Notes under the pieces: model-generated
Told to the model about the DNA's origin: nothing
Seen by the model: only the letters and a program-made list of their open reading frames with translations
The model's database searches: none
Shown here: one piece after another, positions 59,281-64,000 of the stretch
Numbering within the stretch: position 1 is the stretch's first letter
Layout of the letters: each line of letters begins with the position of its first letter
Position numbers and translations under genes: made by a program
Source: Sphingomonadales bacterium UBA6157
GTDB taxonomy: Bacteria > Pseudomonadota > Alphaproteobacteria > Sphingomonadales > Sphingomonadaceae
Length of the DNA: 64,000 nt
Direction of reading: 5' to 3'
Assembly: GCA_002423025.1 (NCBI GenBank)
Contig: DIUN01000007.1
Span: 68,331 to 132,330, forward strand

Positions 59281-61557
59281 TCAGAAGCGGAAGCCGGCCG
59301 TGATGCTGTAGGTCCGCGGATCACCCAAATAGACGGTCTGGATATTCCCGACCGAGGAGAACTCCTGGCCATCCGTGCGATACAAGCTGCCGGTGAGGTT
59401 CTTGACGCCACCGCGGACATAATAGCGGCCACCGGGGGCATCATACTGCAGGTAGGCGTTGGCCAGCCAATAGCCCGGCTCGGAGAGATTGTTGCGATTG
59501 TCGACCGAGAGGAAGTGCTTGTCGACAAAGCGCGCATCGCCGCCCAGCGTCAGCGAGCCGGAAGCGCCGAGCGGGATGGTGTAGTCGCTCGCCAGCGTCA
59601 GCGTGATCGGCGGCGCGAAGGCCGGCTGGCAGGTGATGGCGTTGCCGGTGGGGTTGCACGATGGCGCCGGCGGCTGGCGCGTATCATTGAACTCCTTGTA
59701 TTCGGCATTGAGATAGCCAAACGATGCCCGCACGTTCCAGTTGGTGGCCGGACGCACCGCGGCTTCCGCCTCGAAGCCCCAGATGCGCAGCTTGCCGGCA
59801 TTCAGCACCGGAAACACACCAAGGCCGCTGCCGCCAACGCGGGCCTGGAAGTCCTTGTAATCCGAGTAGAACGCGTTGGCCGAGAGCCGCACGCGGCCAT
59901 CGAGGAAGCTGCCCTTCGCGCCCGTCTCGTAGGTCCAGACAGTTTCCGGACGGAAGGTCGGGAAATAGACCCGCTGGCCATCAATGACCTGCGAAACATC
60001 GGCAATCGAATTGGCGCGGCCATTGAAGCCGCCCGATTTGAAGCCGCGGCTTGCCGATGCATAGATCAGCGTATCGGCGCTTGGCTTGAAGGACACTGTT
60101 GCCGAAGGCGTCCAGGCCTCGAACGTCGCCTTGCCGGTGTTGAACGGCGCCGGCAGACCATCCGGGAACTTGAAAGTGGAATTGAACGCCGTGAAACCCG
60201 GCCCGAAGAAGGTGCTGGTCGAGCGGTTATAGCGGCGATTTTCGCGCGTGTAGCGCAGGCCGGCGGTCAGCGAGAGCTGTTCGGTGAAGTCATAGGTCGC
60301 CTGGCCAAAGGCCGCGTAGGACTTGGTGTTCTGCTCGTCATCGATCGTCCGGGTGAAGGTCGTGTAACCGAGCAGGTCGTCCGCATAGGCTTCCTGGTGC
60401 GAGGCCACTGTCTCGTTAAGATAATAAAGCCCGAAGACGCCAGCGAAGCGCTCCATGTCCCACTTCAACTGTAGTTCCTGGCTGAACTGATGCTGGTCGA
60501 TGCCGACGAACACGTCACCGATCTCGAACTGGGTGGCATCGATATCGATGTAGAGATCGGGGCGCAGCTTGCGATACGCGGTGATCGAGGTGAGGCTGAA
60601 GACGTCGCCAAGATCAAGATTGGCGGTCAGCGAGGCACCCCAATGGTCCAGCCGCTGGCCTTCGTCACCCTTGAAACTGGTCGAAGCCTTGTAGTCATAA
60701 GCGCCATAGGGATTGGCTGGGGCAAGCACGGTGGCGCCCTGCAGAACCGGCGCCGTGGCATAGCCGAGCGTAAGCGCGTTGCGCTGGCGCGTGTAGTCAC
60801 CAGAAACGATCACTTCGAGCGTCTCGGTCGGCATGGCGCGCAGGATAGCGCGGCCAGTGAGCGAATCCCGATCGTTATACTTGCGGCCAGTGCGCGGGTC
60901 GGTCACGAGACCGTCGCGCTTGTCCCACTGGCCCGCAACGGAAAGCGCCACCTTGTCCGCCACCAGCGGCGCCGAAACATAGCCGTTGAGCAGCACTTGC
61001 TCATATGAGCCGTAGGTGGCCGCGCCCTGCGCCTTCAGCACGCCCAGATCGGGCTTGCGCGAGACAATGCTGACCGCGCCGCCAATGGTGTTCTTGCCGT
61101 ACAGCGTGCCCTGCGGCCCGCGCAGCACCTCGATGCGCTCGACATCGCCGAGGCTGAGCAGCGCGCCCTGGATGCGCGAGAGATAGACGCCATCGACATA
61201 GATGCCGACAGCAGGATCGAAGGTCTGCAGCGCATCCGGCTGGCCCATGCCTCGGATGAAGATGTTGGCGCTGGCCGCCGAGCCGCGGCCCTGCACAATG
61301 TTCAGGTTCGGCGAGGCGCCCTGGAGGCCGGCCAGGTCGACCGACTGGAGCTTCTCCAGATCCCCCTGCGAGAATGCCGTGACAGCCACCGGCACATCGA
61401 TGAGGCGCTCATCACGGCGGCGGGCAGAGACGACGATCTCGCCCTCATCGGCCACTACGCCGGCCGTGTCCTGTGCCAGAACCGGCGAGACGGGCAGCAA
61501 TGCGCCGAGCGCAACGCCCAGCACCAGCGTTTTGCGAATCATCGAAACTGCAGCCAT
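59281..61557 (-). CDS. TonB-dependent outer membrane receptor 2
   Basis: A 758-residue receptor. Signal peptide RKTLVLGVALGALLPVSPVL; TonB-box region EIVVSARRRDERLIDVPVAV; plug with SANIFIRGMGQPDALQTFDP and IEVLRGPQGTLYGKNTIGGA; barrel ending YSITAGFRF. Three ATGs in tandem (61563, 61560, 61557) stand behind GGGAG; 61557 has the best spacing. It belongs to the large sphingomonad receptor group, often importing aromatic or plant compounds. It is divergent from a TetR gene whose candidate operator covers its promoter, and ends in a strong terminator. Confidence 0.94.
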   Translation of the reverse strand: MAAVSMIRKTLVLGVALGALLPVSPVLAQDTAGVVADEGEIVVSARRRDERLIDVPVAVTAFSQGDLEKLQSVDLAGLQGASPNLNIVQGRGSAASANIFIRGMGQPDALQTFDPAVGIYVDGVYLSRIQGALLSLGDVERIEVLRGPQGTLYGKNTIGGAVSIVSRKPDLGVLKAQGAATYGSYEQVLLNGYVSAPLVADKVALSVAGQWDKRDGLVTDPRTGRKYNDRDSLTGRAILRAMPTETLEVIVSGDYTRQRNALTLGYATAPVLQGATVLAPANPYGAYDYKASTSFKGDEGQRLDHWGASLTANLDLGDVFSLTSITAYRKLRPDLYIDIDATQFEIGDVFVGIDQHQFSQELQLKWDMERFAGVFGLYYLNETVASHQEAYADDLLGYTTFTRTIDDEQNTKSYAAFGQATYDFTEQLSLTAGLRYTRENRRYNRSTSTFFGPGFTAFNSTFKFPDGLPAPFNTGKATFEAWTPSATVSFKPSADTLIYASASRGFKSGGFNGRANSIADVSQVIDGQRVYFPTFRPETVWTYETGAKGSFLDGRVRLSANAFYSDYKDFQARVGGSGLGVFPVLNAGKLRIWGFEAEAAVRPATNWNVRASFGYLNAEYKEFNDTRQPPAPSCNPTGNAITCQPAFAPPITLTLASDYTIPLGASGSLTLGGDARFVDKHFLSVDNRNNLSEPGYWLANAYLQYDAPGGRYYVRGGVKNLTGSLYRTDGQEFSSVGNIQTVYLGDPRTYSITAGFRF

Positions 61558-61608
61558 CATCATCTCTCCCAAGGGGGGCGACGCATGGGTTGCGCCGCGT
61601 TGATTGCT

Positions 61609-61637
61609 GCAATACTGAAACATGAACCAGTATTCAA
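61609..61637 (-). promoter_or_regulatory. Promoter of TonB receptor 2 overlapped by TetR-type operator
   Basis: On the minus strand: TTGAAT (61637-61632), 17 bases, TATTGC (61614-61609). Across it lies AATACTG-N3-CATG-N3-CAGTATT (61611-61634), a 24-bp palindrome with perfect 7-base arms and a symmetric centre. Its place between the divergent receptor and TetR genes fits an autoregulated operator. Confidence 0.65.
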
Positions 61638-61668
61638 CTACGGTGAACGAAAGAGAGCGAGACAGCCC

Positions 61669-62319
61669 ATGAATTCTCCGGACCTGTCGCAAAATGGCCA
61701 CGCCTCCGTCGATTCCGCAGCGCCCGCCACGACGGACAAGACCCCGCGCACCTCACGCGGCCGCAAGACGCTGCGTGCCATTCTCGATGCCGCTGTCGAG
61801 GAGTTCGGCGCGCGCGGTTACCATGAGGCCGCCATCTCCCGCATCGCCCAGCGCGCCGGCGTGGCGATCGGCAGCTTCTACACCTATTTCGACAGCAAGG
61901 AGGCGATCTTCCGGGCGCTGGTGGCGGACATGAGCGCGCAGGTGCGGGACACTGTCGGCCCCGTCATCCTCGCCGCGCCTGACCGGCTATCGGGCGAGCG
62001 GGCCGGCATCGCCGCCTTTATCGGCTTCGTGCGCGAGAACAAGGCGCTCTACCGCATCATCGATGAAAGCGCTTTTGTCGCCGAGGATGCGTACCGCAAG
62101 CACTATCTCGATATCGCGCAGGGCTATGCCGCCAGCCTGACGGAAGCCCATGGTCGCGGCGAGATCTCCGATGCCGACATGGAAGTCCGCGCCTGGGCGA
62201 TCATGGGGATGAACGTCTTCCTCGGCCTGCGCTTCGGTGTTTGGGACGAGAGCCAGACACCGGATGCAGTGGCCGCGGTGGCCGCAGACCTCATCTCTGA
62301 CGGCCTGCGCCCCCGCTGA
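61669..62319 (+). CDS. TetR family transcriptional regulator
   Basis: A 216-residue repressor. The DNA-binding region is at about residues 30-78: RKTLRAILDAAVEEFGARGY, then HEAAISRIAQRAGVAIGSFY with TYFDSKEAIFRAL, the canonical TetR HTH. The ligand domain is helical (DMEVRAWAIMGMNVFLGLRF). It is divergent from TonB receptor 2, 111 bases apart, and probably controls it in response to the imported compound or its CoA derivative (inference). Its 3' end overlaps the convergent membrane gene by 29 bases. Confidence 0.92.
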   Translation: MNSPDLSQNGHASVDSAAPATTDKTPRTSRGRKTLRAILDAAVEEFGARGYHEAAISRIAQRAGVAIGSFYTYFDSKEAIFRALVADMSAQVRDTVGPVILAAPDRLSGERAGIAAFIGFVRENKALYRIIDESAFVAEDAYRKHYLDIAQGYAASLTEAHGRGEISDADMEVRAWAIMGMNVFLGLRFGVWDESQTPDAVAAVAADLISDGLRPR

Positions 62320-62932
62320 GCCGCTCGGCACCCCAGCCCAGCGCCATCACCACCAGAAACGCGAGCAAAGCAGACGTTGCCACTTCCGCGCTGCCAGCCG
62401 GCGGCGGCAGCAAGGCCGCCATCATCTGCAATCCGGTGAGCGCCGCCAGCAGCGCCAAAGCCGGCCAGGCACGCTGGCTTCGGGCCGTCAGAAGCCCCGT
62501 CGCCAGCCCGAGCAGGCCGATCTCCAGAGCCATCTCCGGCACCGGCCAATTCCACAGCCCCAGACCCACCTTGGGCGCCAGCAGACCCAGCGGCAGATCC
62601 GGACGGTGCACGATGAAATCCAGCAACCAGTGCGAGAGCACCACCAGCGCGACAACCAGCGCTGCACGCGCCGGCAACACAGTCCGCGCCAGAAACCCTG
62701 CCGCCAGCGCCCACACAAGCACAGCCGGCAGGCTGTGCGTGAATGGCATATAGTGCAGATCGAGCACGCTGCCGGGCAGTGACGGATCGATACGCAGCTT
62801 CTCCACGCCGGCAATCACCAGCCCGGCCCAACCGAAATCGATAAGCTGGCTGGCGCCCAGCAGGGCCCAGAGCGGCACGCGCGGCTCCAAGGCCTTGGCT
62901 GCTATCCCCGCCGCGAAATGCCCGACAAACAT
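62291..62932 (-). CDS. YdjM/LexA-binding-type inner membrane hydrolase-like protein
   Basis: A 213-residue protein with five or more hydrophobic helices. Spaced histidines MFVGHFAAGI, YMPFTHSLPAVLVW and LSHWLLDFIVHRPDLP match the metal-site pattern of the YdjM-like membrane-bound hydrolase family (PF04307), although the similarity is moderate. Activity is not established for most members. It converges with and overlaps the TetR gene; it lies 1 base after the DoxX gene. Confidence 0.7.
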   Translation of the reverse strand: MFVGHFAAGIAAKALEPRVPLWALLGASQLIDFGWAGLVIAGVEKLRIDPSLPGSVLDLHYMPFTHSLPAVLVWALAAGFLARTVLPARAALVVALVVLSHWLLDFIVHRPDLPLGLLAPKVGLGLWNWPVPEMALEIGLLGLATGLLTARSQRAWPALALLAALTGLQMMAALLPPPAGSAEVATSALLAFLVVMALGWGAERLSGGAGRQR

Positions 62933-62933
62933 C

Positions 62934-63356
62934 TCAGACCTGACTCTTCCGCTTGAACGGCCAATCGATCACGCTGCCAGCAAACAGCGCCCACCAGACA
63001 AACACCGGCTGAAATGCCAGCCGCGGGCCATGATAGCCCCAGCCCAGCACATCGCCGCCCAGCGCAACGCCTTCCATCGCGTGCTTGATGTTGGCCGGAT
63101 AGACGCCGACCGCATAGGCCGCGAGCCCCACACCAGCCCACCAGCGCAAGCGCGGCACCATCAGCCCGATGGCGCCGAGTATCTCGGCAACGCCCGTCGC
63201 CAGCACCACTTCCGTCGGCCAGGGCACCCAATCCGGCACGATGGGCAAAAACCCCTGTGGCGAACGCAGATGGATGATGCCGACGGTGATATACACCAGC
63301 GCCAGCACCAGCCGCAGCCCGGTTCGCCAGCCCTCGCGCGCCCGCTCGCTGCCCAT
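62934..63356 (-). CDS. DoxX family membrane protein
   Basis: A 140-residue, four-helix membrane protein (LRLVLALVYITVGIIHLRSP; VVLATGVAEILGAIGLMVPR; WWAGVGLAAYAVGVYPANIK). The DoxX/DoxD-like pattern GxxHLRSPxxF...EILGAIGL is clear. Such proteins take part in thiosulfate-quinone or other redox functions, but many are unassigned. Its start overlaps the hydrolase stop by one base (ATGA). Confidence 0.85.
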   Translation of the reverse strand: MGSERAREGWRTGLRLVLALVYITVGIIHLRSPQGFLPIVPDWVPWPTEVVLATGVAEILGAIGLMVPRLRWWAGVGLAAYAVGVYPANIKHAMEGVALGGDVLGWGYHGPRLAFQPVFVWWALFAGSVIDWPFKRKSQV

Positions 63357-64000
63357 CAGATGCGCTCCGGCGCGGCGAAATCACGATTGAGCGCGCCCTG
63401 AAGCTCTTTGGGCAACTCGAAGCGCTGCTGCGGCAGATATTGCAGCATGACCACCACCGCCATCTCGCGCACCGGATCAACCTGGAACAGCGTGCCCGCT
63501 GCTCCGCCCCAGCCATAGCTGCCCACCGGCGTGCCCACAGGCCCGGCCGAAAGCGTATCGAACAGGGAAACGCGGCCACCGGCGCCAAAGCCGTTGCGTC
63601 CCTCATAGAACACGCCGGCCGGCATCAGATTGCTCATCGCCAGCCGCACCGTGCCGCCGGGCATGATGCGGCGGCCCTGAAAAAGGCCTTCATTGAGCAG
63701 CATCTGGGCAAAGCGCGCATAATCGCTCGCCGAGGCCAGCATGCCGGCGCCTCCGGCGAGCAGCTTCTGTGGCCCCAGCCAGTCCGTCCGCTTCGGTCCA
63801 TCGATGAACACCGGCTTGTCGAGCGGCTTGCCGGTCAGCTCGACCCAGGCATAGTTGCTGGAGAGGCGGGAGAGCTGGCGGGGCTTCACTTCAAAGCCGC
63901 TGCTCGCCATGCCCAATGGCCGCAGCAACTGCGCCTCCAGCACGGCATCGAGCCTATTGCCGGTCAGCCGCTCAAGCAAACCGCCTGCCACATCAAGCGC
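63356..64000 (-). CDS. Serine hydrolase, beta-lactamase (class C/EstB) fold, C-terminal part
   Basis: The frame is open to the right edge, so the N-terminal part with the SxxK nucleophile lies outside. Visible: ERLTGNRLDAVLEAQLLRPL, GAGMLASASDYARFAQMLLN, GRRIMPGGTVRLAMSNLMPA and the third active-site box GSYGWGGAAGTLFQVDP, where a W-G-G replaces KTG, as in carboxylesterase-type members. The fold is clear; lactamase activity is unlikely. It is coupled to the DoxX gene. Confidence 0.88.
   Translation of the reverse strand, partial: ALDVAGGLLERLTGNRLDAVLEAQLLRPLGMASSGFEVKPRQLSRLSSNYAWVELTGKPLDKPVFIDGPKRTDWLGPQKLLAGGAGMLASASDYARFAQMLLNEGLFQGRRIMPGGTVRLAMSNLMPAGVFYEGRNGFGAGGRVSLFDTLSAGPVGTPVGSYGWGGAAGTLFQVDPVREMAVVVMLQYLPQQRFELPKELQGALNRDFAAPERI

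Noticed and set aside
57610..60474. A 954-codon plus-strand frame across ligA and TonB receptor 2
   Set aside because: It spans two real genes and a perfect terminator on the other strand; its His/Arg-rich composition is typical of antisense shadow frames.
63356..64000. Beta-lactamase resistance gene
   Set aside because: The third active-site box is W-G-G rather than KTG, typical of esterase-type members, and the nucleophile region is outside the window.

Overview
The window is a GC-rich stretch of alphaproteobacterial chromosome with almost no spare DNA. It most likely comes from the order Sphingomonadales. The reasons are the gene orders (ffh-rpsP-rimM-trmD-rplS; ybgC-tolQRAB-pal; sdhCDAB...mdh-sucCDAB-lpd on one strand), two large TonB-dependent receptors, DUF3775, DUF6285 and DUF1330 genes, and GC-rich dispersed palindromes. 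The genus cannot be fixed from the sequence alone. Both ends cut genes: uvrA (3' part) on the left and a beta-lactamase-fold hydrolase (C-terminal part) on the right.

Layout. 0-2.7 kb: end of uvrA, then a small accessory patch with an HNH endonuclease carrying a winged-helix-like N-terminus, a DUF559 nuclease-like gene bracketed by palindromic repeats, and a helix-turn-helix protein. 3-8.7 kb: a DUF465 and a DksA/TraR protein, a Tat-exported metallo-hydrolase, pdxH, a FieF-type metal exporter, a PhzF protein, dapF and ftsY. 8.8-10.9 kb: cytochrome c', a di-heme cytochrome c and a ParDE toxin-antitoxin pair with a readable promoter/operator. 11-14.7 kb: the SRP/ribosome operon. 14.7-19.8 kb: the Tol-Pal envelope operon, interrupted between tolA and tolB by a repeat-flanked GIY-YIG gene. 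19.9-26.9 kb: fmt, truA, alkaline phosphatase, a 2-oxoglutarate oxygenase, tRNA-Met(CAT), isoaspartyl peptidase, nitronate monooxygenase, an unlisted small membrane protein and DUF3775. 27-33.5 kb: yajC-secD-secF, a DUF815 ATPase, sppA and a TRIC channel.

33.5-48.1 kb is a TCA-cycle supercluster on the minus strand. In transcription order it reads sdhC-sdhD-sdhA-sdhB, a thioesterase, zapE, mdh, sucC-sucD, sucA-sucB, DUF1877, lpdA. It supplies succinate dehydrogenase, malate dehydrogenase, succinyl-CoA synthetase and the whole 2-oxoglutarate dehydrogenase complex. The sucD-sucA gap holds two inverted repeats, and an 85-nt hairpin separates mdh from sucC. 48.2-64 kb is more accessory: DUF1330, a cytochrome P450, DUF6285 plus an APH-like kinase, a GNAT acetyltransferase, TonB receptor 1, an SDR, prmA, a 48-codon gene with a possible switching leader, ligA, then TonB receptor 2 divergent from a TetR regulator with a 24-bp palindrome sitting on the receptor promoter, and finally membrane proteins.

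The most interesting signals are: (i) two unrelated nuclease-fold genes of about 117 codons, each framed by palindromic repeats of a different family; (ii) the 48-codon gene at 56834-56980, whose leader can form two mutually exclusive helices, one covering the Shine-Dalgarno sequence; (iii) the TetR and ParD operator candidates; and (iv) the double palindrome upstream of sucA. No CRISPR array, intact insertion sequence, prophage or rRNA was seen.
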